The translations under genes were made by a program, and so were the position numbers. This document shows positions 23,689-35,142 of a DNA stretch of 64,000 nucleotides, piece by piece. The notes below the pieces were generated by a model. The model saw only the letters and a list, made by a program, of their open reading frames with translations, ran no database searches and was not told the origin of the DNA. The stretch comes from Glebionis coronaria (lineage: Eukaryota > Streptophyta > Magnoliopsida > Asterales > Asteraceae): NCBI GenBank assembly GCA_025667525.1, contig CM046876.1:85167512-85231511 (forward strand), written 5' to 3'. Position 1 is the stretch's first letter. Every line of letters starts with the position of its first letter.

Positions 23689-26592
23689 ATGTCTGGCACA
23701 AATCAGCCTTCTGCTTTGCTACAAAACAACTCCACAAACCCTAGTATCAAAATTCCCATGTTTGATGCCAGGAACTTCGAGCTTTGGAAGTCTAATTTTG
23801 AGCAATATATAGCCATCCATGACTACACTCTTTGGGAGATTGTTGAATATGGGAACACATTCAACAAAGCTCAAAAGATTGCTGCTGCTATTGCCGCAAG
23901 GGTAGCTCTTCCTAATTGTCCTGAAGCTGATAAGAAGGAAAAGCCTGAAGATGGAAGAGCTGTGTATGTTGAAGATATAGCCAAGAAAAGGGTGGACATG
24001 AAAATATTGAACATCATGAAACACGCCCTAGGTCATGAAAATCAGCATAAGTACAAACGCTTTGAGTCTGCAAAAGAGCTTTGGGAAGCTCTTGAAGTAG
24101 CACATGGTGGCAATGCTGACACAAAAGATGAAAAGAAGAAGCAACTCATGCATGAGTATGCTGTCTTTAAGGCTCAACCAAATGAGAATCTCAGCAGTGT
24201 GAGAAGTAGATTGCTTGATATCACAAGTCAACTTTCCTTCATGGGAACACAGATTGATGACCCTGACTTGAATGCTACTTTTCTCAAAAGCCTTGGTGAT
24301 GTATGGAAGATTGAGACAAGATCCATTCTTGTCAATAACACCCACAAGACCTCCAGGTTTGATGACATCTTCAACAAACTAAGACTGTTGGAGAATGAAT
24401 GGCTTTTGGATAGTGATAATAAATCTTCCAGTAGTAATATGGCCTTCTTCTCACAAAGTGAAGGCCAATTTGATTCCATGAACTTCTATGGACATCCAGC
24501 CACTGGATCTCAATGTGTCAACGCTGGATCTCAGTCTGTTAGCGCTGGATCATATCCTGTCAACGCTTTATATTCAAGCGCTAACACACACAACTTTGGC
24601 GCTGATAGAATTAAACCTGCTGGTTTAGATCTAGATATTGTGTGTGCATTCATTGCTTCTTTGCCCAGTGATTCAAGGATTACATATGAAGATCTTGAGC
24701 AGATAAGTGATGAACAATTGGAAGAGATGGACATCAAGTGGACTATGGCCTTTGTAAGTTTAAGAGCAAACAGGTTTAATAAAAGGTTCAAGAAGAAGAT
24801 GACCTTTAATGCTAAGGATGTTGCTGGATTTGACAAATCAAAGGTTGAGTGCTACAATTGTCATCGGATGGGGCACTTTATGAGGGAATGTAGATCTCCA
24901 AGAAGATCTGATGCTGGTAAGCCCTCAAGCCAAATGGTTAAGAGCCAAGATCCCAAGGCCATGGTTGCTGTTCAACAAATTGATGGCGTTGGAGGATGGG
25001 ACTGGAGCTGGAACTTTATGGCTAAGGATGAGGAAGAGGACAGAGCTTTGGTTGCTGAAGTTAAAGAAGAGCATGTTGAATATGCTCTCATGGCACACTC
25101 CTCCTCTTCATCAGATAATGAGGTATATGATGATGCTTTCTGTTCTAAGGGTTGTCGTTTAAATACTGAAAAACTAAATCAAGAGATAGTAAAATTATTA
25201 GATGAGGCAAGTACTGAAAGATGCAAAGTATCTAATTATCAAATTGCTCTTACCCAAACAGAAAAGACAGTAGCTGAGTATAAGAAAATGGAGTTTGATT
25301 TAAAGGATCAAATAAATATCTTAAAACATGAGTTACATCAAAGTAAAGATTGTCAAGATATAGTAAACAGGGTTAATCTTGATTTGATAGCTCAGTTAGA
25401 GGAGGCTAACAAAAATAAAGATAATGTGAGTCTTAAAATCCAGAGATTTGATAAGGCCACACAATCCCTAGGAGAGTGTGTTAGTAAACAAAGAGACTCT
25501 AAGGACATGAGTGGAATTGGGATGAAAGATTATACTGGTGTTCCACCACCAGCTGGGGATTTCTATGGTGTCCAATCAAAGGACTTATCTTGGACTGGCT
25601 TGCCAGAACTCCAAGAGAAGGAATTCATTCCTTCACCTAGAGTGACTTCCCTAGTTGAAGAATACAAACAGAAACTGACTGACCTAGATGAGTGGAAGAA
25701 AGCTAACCACACTTTGTTTGTTAAGGGAGGGTTGTTGTGTGAAAGTCCAAATGAGCCCACACCAATCATGAGCCATAATATTGTGGAGTCCAATGATCCT
25801 AAACCTATTAAAATCACACACCCTACCACTGGCAAAGCTGTTGACCTTGGCCCACAAACTGTTAGAAAACCTAGTGTTAAGTATGCAGAGATGTATAGGA
25901 ATACTAGGTCACCAAAAAGCCAAGTTAGTAACCATGGAACAGGCTTCTTTGCTTCTAGACCTAAGACTATGTCTAGAAAAGCTTGTTACACATGTGGTAG
26001 CTTCTCACATTTGGCATACAAATGTGTCAACGCTTCCAATGTCAACGCTGATAGGAACCATTTCAGCGCTGACAAAAGTCAACATAGGTCAAACACTGTC
26101 AGACCCAATACCTTTGTGAACAAAAGTTCACAAGTTGTTAGACCAGCCCCATTCTTTTCTAGAGGGTCTAACACACAAGGCCTAAGACCTTTCCAAAAGT
26201 CAAACACTTGGTCCAATAGGCAATGGGTTCCTGTAGCAAACCCTAGGTTCAACGCTGATAAAGGCAATCGGGGCGCTGACAAGAATAATTTCAGCGCTGA
26301 CAGACACACTGCCAAACCTAGGTATTTGCAGCCATAGGGAAATAGGTCTAAAGCTTCTACTAGCTTAACATGGAGACCAAAACAAGACCAAAACTCTAAT
26401 TCTACTGGTGTTTCTATGACATGCAACAGGTTTCATTATATTTCAAAAGCAATGTCAACACCAATTGGGGTTAACTGGGAATTTCATTCAAAAAGGGATG
26501 AAAATGGGGTTGTTATGAGAACCAAGTCTGTTCTTGTTGAACAACCAGATGAATCCAAGTCTTCCAAGGCTTGGGTTCCCAAAGAAAACTAA
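23689..26592 (+). pseudogene. gag: Gag, unit 3 (late stop at codon 883)
   Basis: Open to a CAG to TAG change at 26335-26337, so the product would be 882 aa, missing only the last 85 residues. Both zinc knuckles and the coiled coil are kept. The original stop position is 26590-26592, overlapping pol in the -1 frame. One motif copy is altered (AGCGCTAACA, about 24577) relative to units 1 and 2. Confidence 0.92.
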
Positions 26593-29500
26593 TGTGTTTT
26601 CTTTATGTGCAGGGCATTCAGAAAAAGATCAATGATTATGGATATTGGGATAGTGGATGCTCAAGGCACATGACAGGAAAGGAAGACTATCTGACAAACT
26701 TCACTCCTATTCAAGATGGTGATAAGGTCTACTTTGGAGGGGGCTACGGCACCATTACAGGAAAAGGAACCCTTGTCACCAATAATCTACGTTTTGATAA
26801 TGTCTTCCTGGTAAAAGAACTGGATTATAATTTGTTTAGTGTATCACAAGTGTGTGATAACAAAAATAAGGTTCTTTTCACAGATACTGAGTGCTTGGTG
26901 TTAAGCAAAGATTACAAGCTCCCTGAGGAGAAATACATAGATTTTAGAACACCAAGGCATAAAGACATATATAATGTGAATCTTAATGGAATTAAGATAA
27001 ATAATAAAATGATGACATGTCTTTATGCTAAAGCCTCAGTAGATGAAAGTAATCTTTGGCACAGGAGATTAGGGCACATAAACTTTAAGAATATCAATAG
27101 ACTTGTGAGACTTGGTTTAGTTGATGGTTTGCCTGAAAAGGCTTTCCACAATGACCACTCTTGTGTTGCATGTCTTAAGGGCAAGCAACACAAGGTCTCA
27201 TTCAGGTCTAAACAGGTGCACTCTAGTTCTAAACCACTTCACTTATTGCATATGGACCTCTTTGGTCCAACTAATATAGAAAGTTTAAAGGGTAAATCAT
27301 ATTGTTTTGTCATCACTGATGATTTTTCCAGGTTTACATGGACTTTCTTTTTAGCCAAGAAAAGTGAAACTGCCCAAAGTCTGATTAATTTCATTACCCA
27401 GATTGAAAAGAAGAATGGTAATGAGGTCAAAATTATTAGAAGTGACAATGGGGGTGAGTTTAGAAATCAGTTGTTAGATGATTTTTGTGCCAAGAAAGGG
27501 ATTACTAGGCAGTTTAGCATAGCTAGAACCCCACAGCAAAATGGGGTTGCTGAAAGGAAGAATAGAACCCTTATTGAAGCAGCCAGAACCATGTTGGCTG
27601 ATGCCCACTTTCCTATAGCCTTTTGGGCTAAAGCTGTTAACACAGCTTGTTATGTTCAAAATAGGGCATTGGTCAACAAAATACATAATAAAACACCTTA
27701 TGAGTTACTTTGGGGAAGGAAGCCAAATATTGGCTTTCTCAAGCCTTTTGGATGTCATGTAGTTGTTTTAGAAACTAGTGAGGCCCTAGGTAAATTTGAC
27801 TCAAAAGGTGATGAAGGCTACTTCATGGGTTATTCAGTGCAGAGCAAAGGATATAGGGTTTACATTAAAAAGGAAAAACGTATACTAGAAAAAGTACATG
27901 TTAGGTTTTTAGAGAGTAAACCTAGTGATCCTGAAAGTGGTCCAAATTGGTTGTTTGACTTAGAACCTTTATCTAGAGCTTTAAATTATATGCCTGTTAC
28001 TGATCCAGACATTGTGAAGGTAACTTCAAGTGTTTTGGAAAAGAGAATTGGTAATGTTTCAGGTATACAGGTTGCTAAGGAGGATGGACCACCAGCAGTT
28101 GAATCATCTCCCACACAAGAATATGTTACACTTCCTATATGGACAGATGAGTATTATGCTGCTGCTGCTGCTGCTAGAAAAGATAATGGTGGTTTCCAAA
28201 TACCACAAAATACAAACATGCATGGTTCTTCAGGCGCTGACAAAGGGAAATCAAGCGCTGACAAGAGCAATTCAAACGCTGATGGATCAGACGCTGACAC
28301 CAACAGTTCAAGCGTTGTTAGCCCAAGCGCTGACAAACAAGGATCAGACTTTGACAACACCTTTGCACATCTTTTCTCTTCCCATTTTGAACAAGGTGGA
28401 CCTTCCAATGTCCATGAAGAGATTCATGTTGATCAAAGAGAGTCTGATGAAGAAGATATTGGCAACATGGAGCGTGAAGTTGAGGACACCAGACTTTTTG
28501 AAGGAGGAGTTCTCACTTCCACAGCAAAGGATCACCCCTCATCTCAGATCATTGGTGATGTTATGGCTCCAGTTCAGACAAGAAGATCCCATCAAAGTCT
28601 TGGTGGATTTATTGCCAATATACACAAGAAGGTTGATACCCCTCTTGTACAAGCATGTTTGTTTGCATGTTTTCTGTCACAAGAAGAACCCAAGAAGATT
28701 TTTGATGCTCTCAAAGAACCTAGTTGGGTGGAAGCAATGCAGGATGAGCTTCACCAATTTGCTATACAAGATGTTTGGGAGCTGGTTGATTGTCCTAGAT
28801 ATGTGAGACCAATTGGGACAAGATGGGTTCTAAGAAACAAGAAAGATGAAAGAGGCATTGTGGTCAGAAACAAGGCACGTTTGGTAGCTCAGGGATATAC
28901 ACAAGAGGAAGGCATAGATTATGAAGAAGTTTTTGCTCCTGTTGCAAGAATTGAAGCTATCAGAATTTTCTTAGCTTATGCCTCTTGCATGAACTTCACT
29001 GTTTATCAAATGGATGTGAAGAGTGCTTTCCTCTATGGGACAATTGTTGAGGAAGTATATGTCATGCAACCTCCTGGTTTTGAAGATCCTGAGAATCCAG
29101 ACAAGGTTTATAGAGTGAAGAAAGCTATGTATGGACTTCATCAAGCCCCTAGAGCATGGTATGGTACCTTGTCTACATATTTGGTGGACAATGGATTCAA
29201 TAGGGGCACCATAGATCAGACACTATTTACAAAGAAGAAAGGAAAACATGTGTTGCTTGTGCAGGTCTATGTTGATGACATCATTTTTGGGTCTACTGAT
29301 CCAAAAATGAGTGAGGATTTTTCTAAGCTCATGACAGATAAATTCAAGATGAGTGCAATGGGTGAGATGAACTTCTTTCTAGGTTTACAAGTTCAGCAGA
29401 AAGAAGATGGTATCTTCATCTCCCAAGACAAGTATGTAGCTGAAATCTTGAAGAAATATGGTTTTTCTCCACATGAAAAGGATGCTTCCACGCCTATGGA

Positions 29501-30214
29501 TAGGGAACACCCTTGGGGAAAAATTGGAGCTGGAAAGGATGTGGATGTTAGGCACTATAGATCAATGATTGGTTCATTGATGTATCTTACAGCCTTAAGA
29601 CCTGACATCATGTTTGTTGTGTGTGCTTGTGCACGCCATCAAGTGACTCCCAAAGAATGTCACCTTTTGCTGTGAAAAGAATTTTTAGGTACCTAAGATG
29701 TTATCCAGATCTTGGCTTGTGGTACCCAAAAGATTCTCCATTAGATCTTATTGCATATTCAGACAGTGACTATGGTGGTGACAAGTTTGATAGGAAATCC
29801 ACAACTGGTGGATGTCAATTTCTTGGGAGCAGATTAATATCTTGGCAATGCAAGAAACAAACAGTGGTGGCTAATTCTACAACTGAAGCAGAATATGTGG
29901 CTGCAGCTGCTTGTTGTGGACAAGTCTTATGGATTCAGAACCAGCTGTTGGATTATGGGTATAATTTTATGCATACCAAGATTTTTGTAGACAATAACAG
30001 TACTTTATGCATTATTAAAAATCCTGTACATCATTCTAAAACCAAACACATAGAAATTAGACATCATTTTATAATAGATTGCTTTGAGAAAGGTTTAATA
30101 CAACCAGATAGGGTAGCCACAGAAGATAATGTGGCTGATTTATTAACTAAACCTTTTGATGCTGGAAGATTTCAATATTTGGTAACAAATATTGGAATGG
30201 TTAATCTTACTTAA
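26571..30214 (+). pseudogene. pol: Pol, unit 3 (one-base deletion before RNase H)
   Basis: The longest continuous pol frame of the array (1,034 codons). It encodes retropepsin-like protease (DSG, residues 27-29), GAG-pre-integrase/zinc domain (WHRRLGH...CVAC, about 162-205), integrase core (D in HMDLFGP, D in SDNGGEF, E in VAERKN, about 227-326), a repeat-bearing linker (about 553-592) and reverse transcriptase (about 715 on, YVDD at 29268-29279). Loss of one T in a five-T run at about 29665 shifts the frame near the end of RT. RNase H is open in the other frame, 29621-30214, with TTEAEY and the DNNS motif. Confidence 0.93.
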
Positions 30215-31471
30215 TATGTGTTTTGGAACCTTTTTGTAAAAGTATGTACAGGATAATGCATTGTTATTGGTCTTTGTGATGATTTAGATTTTTCCACTTT
30301 ATTTTTCTAACACTGACAAAGGTAAATGTAACGCTGATAAGTGTTATTTTGCCGTTGTTAGAGATATTATTGTCTAACGCTGACAAGAGTTCCTTCAACG
30401 CTGTTAAGTGTTGTCGGGACGCTGTCAGCAACAAATGTTAGTTTTGTGGTTTTCAATCTAAATGTGTAGGTGGTGGTAGCTTTATGCCATTGGATACAGA
30501 GTTGCTTATGGATCATTGAAGAGCTATTTGGACATGTTTTGTTTATGGATGATGGTTGGAATATTTATATTCCTATCTTGACATAAATTTTTAATGTTCA
30601 TATATATTTTGAGAAACTCATGTATCATAGTTTAAGGGGAGGTTTAAGGAACCTTTAGGACTCTTGGGTATTCTTACAATACTCTCATCACAATTCTAGA
30701 TTGTGTCCACAGGTGAGTATGGGTTAGTTTTACTAAACCATGAGGCACTGTAGCATGCAAAGTTGATAAACTCTGCATGCTGCCAAGACATTTTTGGCCT
30801 AGAATTGGTTGTGGTCTGATGGGAGACTTGGGAATAGTTTTGTTATGGGTTTACCTGGGAGTTACAAAGAATTTTGTGAAATAACTTTGTTGGTAAGTAT
30901 TTTGGTTAGCAAGGGACTCTAGAGGACATTTGTGTCTATCTTGCTTAAGCAAGTGTGCATAAATGGACAGTGCTTGCCGCCCAGTAATTATTATCAACTT
31001 GTAAGATATTTCCCTTAGGATAAATTACTTTGTTAAGGTCTTTTTCTTTTTAAATATTTTTATTTTTATTTTTTAGACGCTGACAAGTTTTTCTCCAAAC
31101 GCTGTTATGTCCAATCGTGACGCTGACAAGGCTTTAGGCAAACGCTGACAAGAAAATATAGCCGTTGGGCGCTGATGGGCTATTTTTGACCGTTGACACC
31201 TAGTGGGCCCTACCCAGTTGTTATTTTTGACTAATCTTTGGCCGTAATTTTGGGGAGTTGTTACTTTTAATTAATGCATGAGATAAGTTATATTTGATTC
31301 AATATTTTCATCATTGCTCTTTGAATATAACTGCCTCATTTTTGACCAATCAAAATCATGCATCTCTCCTATAAATTTGGCTAAACCTTTTATTCTGGGT
31401 ATTCATATTTTCTTGTCTAACATTTTTCTCCTAGATTTTTCCCATATCACATAACCTAAACAGCTTTCAAC
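30215..31471 (+). other. Pol-ORF2 spacer, unit 3
   Basis: Layout as in units 1 and 2: two clusters of CGCTGAC motifs (about 30310-30430 and 31074-31200), internal PPT-like block at about 30631-30650, and CCAAT, TATA-like and splice-acceptor-like signals just before the ORF2 ATG at 31472. Confidence 0.75.
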
Positions 31472-34400
31472 ATGGCACCCAAGTTCAACTCAAAGAATTT
31501 AACGTTGGAGTTCAAGAGCCAACATAATATGGTAGCTTACTTGACTGCTGATAATGATTTGTTCCCTCAGTATTCACAAATGGTGGCATTTTTAAATGCA
31601 TCCTCCTTAAGGTATGCACTTTCTCATACACCATTAGTCCCTGTCGCACACATTAGACAGTTTTGGAACAATGTTAGTTCCACAACAGCTAATGGAGTGA
31701 CCACATTAACATCTACTGTTCATGGAAGAACATGGGTGGTCACTGAAGCCTTGGTTCGCCAAGCTTTGCGTCTTGATGACGCTGATGGTGTGACTACCCT
31801 TGCCATTGCAACAATAGAACAAGGTCTTAGGGAATTGGGTTATCCTATTCCTGCTGATGTCACTTTAAATAAATATCATAAGCAGGAATTTCCCTCTGAC
31901 TGGAAATATTTGATACATGTCCTTTTACAATGCTTAAGTCCAAAATGTACTTCTTTTAATGAAATAAACAGGTCAATTGCAAGTGCTTTGGTTTGTCTAA
32001 CACGTGGGCTTAAGTATAATTTTTCAAAAATGATTTTTGAAGGGATGTGTAAAAATAAGGGAAGTAAAATGACTTTGGCTTACCCAAGATTTTTGCAAAT
32101 GGTCTTTGATTTACAAGAATATTGTTCTAGGGATCATGACACTTTTTATGAGATCCCTAAACAACAGAAAACCATTTTTGCTAAAATGAGCTCCACAAAC
32201 AGATCCATACCTCTCACCCAAGCCATGCTTGAAGTAATTCAGGCTGCTCAACCACAACCAGACCCTGCACCTCAACTTGAGCCTATTCATGAACCATTAC
32301 CTTCACCTGATCACATGGACATTGACCAACCCAACGCTGACACTCAAACTGTTGGCGCTGACACAGCCAATCCCAACGCTGATACCTTCCCTGAACAATC
32401 CCAAACACCCCTTAACCAACCAACACCCACACAATCTACTTCATCTTCCACCCCATTACAATCTAGGTTGAATAAACGCCAAAGGACTACTGGAGTGTTC
32501 TCCTCTAGTGGTCCTAGCCTTGTAGCAGAGAGAACCACCTCCACAAGTGTGGCTGGTGCCATGGATGAGGCTGGGGCTATTGACACAGGCTTAGATGCTG
32601 GTCAAGATAGTCCCAACATCATTAAGACCTCATCCACGCCCCATGATTATATTTTGGGAGGTCAAATCCCCATTCTAGCTGAGGGCAGATTGGAACCTAT
32701 GACATTAATTGAATTGACGGCTGCTGTCATTAGCTTGCAAAAGCAAAATGTCAGCCTTGTACAAACTGTCAATAAACAGGGCCGTGAACTCCAAGTATTG
32801 AGGGAGCGGGTAACTGTTTTGGAGAATCCAAGTAGCAGGAGTCTAATGGAGGAATCTTCCAAAGGGGAGGATGAAGAGGATGAAGAGGATGAGCTGATTC
32901 ATACAGCTAGTGAGAAGAGTTCAGAGAAGAGTTCACAATTTAGTGAATCTTTACAGGTTGCTGAAGCACTCACCAATTTGAAGAAGCATCTAGTTATTGA
33001 TACATCCAAGGTGACACCATTAAACTTGGAAGGATATTTCACAGCAACAATGGGCGCTGATACAGGTTTGAACGCTGACACATCCAGCGCTGACAAAGGT
33101 AATCGTGGCGCTGATAGAGGTAACTTGAACGCTGACAAAGTTGCAGGTGGTGTTGATGTATTCCAGTCATCAACAATCATCAAAGATGTGTCCACACAGG
33201 TTCCTTCTTCTACTTTACCTCTTATTGATCCAAAAGACAAAGGTAAAGGAAAATTGGTTGAAGAAGATGTTCCAAAGAAAGATGCAGCACAAATTGCATT
33301 TGATGAACAGTTGGCTGCACAACTTTTGGAAAGAGATTTGAAGAGGAGTGGTAGATCACCATTTGTTGTTTCTGAGAGTGAGGAAGAAAGTGGTGATGAA
33401 AAAGAAGAGGATAGCTCAGATTCAAGTGTTCAAATTATTGAAGATCCAGAAAGACTTGAATATGGGGATGAGTTAGCAAAGGAAAGATTGAATGATTTGA
33501 AGAATCAGATTGATTGGGACCTACCAGAAATCACCAGAATGTACCATGCTTGGGAAGACAAGGTTATGGACAACCCAGGGATGAGTTTGTCATATCAAAT
33601 TTGGGGGTTGGAAGTTCTTCTCAGGGTACAAGATGACATTAAGGTGATTATGAGGTTTAATGCACAAGAGGTCAAGACCTGGCTCAAAAGAGATAGAAGG
33701 CAGTTGTATTACAAGTTGCTTAGATGCCATCAACCCAGATGGACATACAAGAAGTTGCTGGCTTTATCTTTTGAGGAGCTAGAGTATAGGGCACATCCTA
33801 TTTGGAGGAAGGTGCAAGAACAAAATGTCTTACAGTTTCTTTCAGAAGAAAGGAAACAAGAGCTTGCTGAGGAAATGCAGATTCAAAAGGAAATGAGGAT
33901 TGCTCAAAGACCAGTGAAGAAAGGAGATCCTTTCCAATTTCCCAAAGATATGGATGTGTATTATCCAACTGAAGGCGTCATAAGGAAGCATCTCAAGCTT
34001 TCTCCATTGGAAGCTTCAGATTTAGTTAATGTAGTACCTCTAGATGATAGAAATCCAATCATCAGTTTTGATGAAGATGAGTGTGGATTTTGGAAGATTG
34101 GCAGGTTTGGAAAGGAGGTACATACTTTCACTTCAGTTATTTCTATCTTTGCAAGCATAGACAGAGAAGACTTGGTGCATCTATGGAGATTAATAGAGGC
34201 CAAGTATACAGCTGAAGCACCTACTTCAGCAAATGGAATAAGACTTTGGAACACATTTTTGACTTTGTGTGGTCCAAAAGAAGCAGATCCTACCATATGG
34301 AAGGATCTTGAAGATGATCTCAGTAATCTTCATTGGAGGCTTTATTCTACTTGTGGTGTATTTCATTTGAGCTCTACAAAGTTTTCAGAGTATCTACTTG

Positions 34401-34546
34401 TGGATGCTGACTATTTCTTGTCCAAAGAAGTGTTGGAGAAGATGCTAGAGACACCCTTGGAGATTGATTATACTAGTGACGTGGCCAAGGACTTGATTAG
34501 ATATGTTTATCACCAACATAAGAAGTTTTTGCAAGATTCCTCCTAA
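31472..34546 (+). CDS. ORF2, unit 3: intact post-pol protein of 1,024 aa, unknown function
   Basis: An extra ORF between pol and the 3' LTR, the position called env-like in Sireviruses. Residues 1-265 form a compact, probably globular domain. A Pro/Thr/Ser linker with NADT/GADT repeats follows (about 288-305), then a coiled coil (about 414-455), an acidic run (about 466), a second NADT/SADK cluster (about 527-556), a Ser/Glu/Asp tract, and a C-terminal domain (about 680-1024) ending near YLLVDADYFLSKEVLEKML. I see no signal peptide and no hydrophobic membrane segment, so an envelope role is not supported. From memory, relatives in Asteraceae databases carry the label 'synaptobrevin, longin-like', which I would not take as function. 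It may be translated from a spliced RNA or an internally initiated RNA. Confidence 0.9.
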   Translation: MAPKFNSKNLTLEFKSQHNMVAYLTADNDLFPQYSQMVAFLNASSLRYALSHTPLVPVAHIRQFWNNVSSTTANGVTTLTSTVHGRTWVVTEALVRQALRLDDADGVTTLAIATIEQGLRELGYPIPADVTLNKYHKQEFPSDWKYLIHVLLQCLSPKCTSFNEINRSIASALVCLTRGLKYNFSKMIFEGMCKNKGSKMTLAYPRFLQMVFDLQEYCSRDHDTFYEIPKQQKTIFAKMSSTNRSIPLTQAMLEVIQAAQPQPDPAPQLEPIHEPLPSPDHMDIDQPNADTQTVGADTANPNADTFPEQSQTPLNQPTPTQSTSSSTPLQSRLNKRQRTTGVFSSSGPSLVAERTTSTSVAGAMDEAGAIDTGLDAGQDSPNIIKTSSTPHDYILGGQIPILAEGRLEPMTLIELTAAVISLQKQNVSLVQTVNKQGRELQVLRERVTVLENPSSRSLMEESSKGEDEEDEEDELIHTASEKSSEKSSQFSESLQVAEALTNLKKHLVIDTSKVTPLNLEGYFTATMGADTGLNADTSSADKGNRGADRGNLNADKVAGGVDVFQSSTIIKDVSTQVPSSTLPLIDPKDKGKGKLVEEDVPKKDAAQIAFDEQLAAQLLERDLKRSGRSPFVVSESEEESGDEKEEDSSDSSVQIIEDPERLEYGDELAKERLNDLKNQIDWDLPEITRMYHAWEDKVMDNPGMSLSYQIWGLEVLLRVQDDIKVIMRFNAQEVKTWLKRDRRQLYYKLLRCHQPRWTYKKLLALSFEELEYRAHPIWRKVQEQNVLQFLSEERKQELAEEMQIQKEMRIAQRPVKKGDPFQFPKDMDVYYPTEGVIRKHLKLSPLEASDLVNVVPLDDRNPIISFDEDECGFWKIGRFGKEVHTFTSVISIFASIDREDLVHLWRLIEAKYTAEAPTSANGIRLWNTFLTLCGPKEADPTIWKDLEDDLSNLHWRLYSTCGVFHLSSTKFSEYLLVDADYFLSKEVLEKMLETPLEIDYTSDVAKDLIRYVYHQHKKFLQDSS

Positions 34547-34592
34547 GACTTAAGTTTTTATTCAGAAACTTGATCATTGGAATAGATATCAA

Positions 34593-34606
34593 GTTTAGGG
34601 GAGGAT
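34593..34606 (+). other. 3' polypurine tract, unit 3
   Basis: GTTTAGGGGAGGAT before the start of LTR 4. Confidence 0.9.
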
Positions 34607-35142
34607 TGTTGGGAATAAAATATGGGTCAGTTCACTAGACGCTGATAAGAAGAATGTCAACGCTGATAAGAAGACATTGGACGCTGACAGCCAAGCGTTG
34701 ACACAGAAGAAGTCAACGCTGACAGCCTTGAAGATTGACACTGATGGAATATATCTTCATACGAATCTTTTTGTTTATTTGTTTCTTTATTTGTGTATGG
34801 TAAATATAAGCTCGACATTGTATTTTCTATTATTATCTTTACCTAGAATAGTTGATTCGTAGCTTATTGTACAAGACTTCTTAATCTATAAAAGAAGGTC
34901 TTTTAGGTTAAAGTTAATTATCAGTTTTCATAAGTATTCGCAAGTTAAACCTCTTTCATTGTAATCAAGTACGATCATTCTAATACAAGTGAAAGTTTGT
35001 TTAATATCTTTGTGTTTTAGATTAAGTGTTAATTCCGCATAACACTTAGTTACTTTATTCATAAGCAAAGGTTTCTCTACGTGTAGTACTTGATCTAATC
35101 TCGTATACACAAAGCTTAATCGATCTAAGTTTGGGATCAACA
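34607..35142 (+). repeat. LTR 4, right end of the array
   Basis: 536 bp, TG...CA. Private changes are AAATATAAG for AAAGATAAG (about 34802) and TTAATATC for TTAACATC (about 35003). Directly after 35142 comes antisense gag of another element, so this is the insertion boundary. The left TSD copy lies outside the window; the right copy would be ACTCA (35143-35147). Confidence 0.95.

Larger units (their letters stand above)
1..35142 (+). mobile_element. Tandem array of three Sirevirus-like Ty1/copia units sharing LTRs
   Basis: Three internal domains alternate with four 536-bp LTRs; equivalent landmarks repeat every 11,559-11,560 bp (gag ATG at 570, 12129 and 23689). Each unit has a PBS, gag, pol, ORF2 and PPT in the same order and strand. 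Single LTRs between units mean this is not three separate insertions, since each would bring two LTRs and a TSD. Copies differ by scattered substitutions and by private stops and frameshifts, so they are distinct and not one sequence repeated identically. The right end (35142) lies in an antisense gag of another element; the left end is outside the window. The TSD therefore cannot be checked. Confidence 0.95.

Noticed and set aside
1..35142. Array as a pure assembly duplication
   Set aside because: Units carry private stops, frameshifts and a mosaic tract, so they are different sequences; haplotype mis-joining still needs long-read exclusion.
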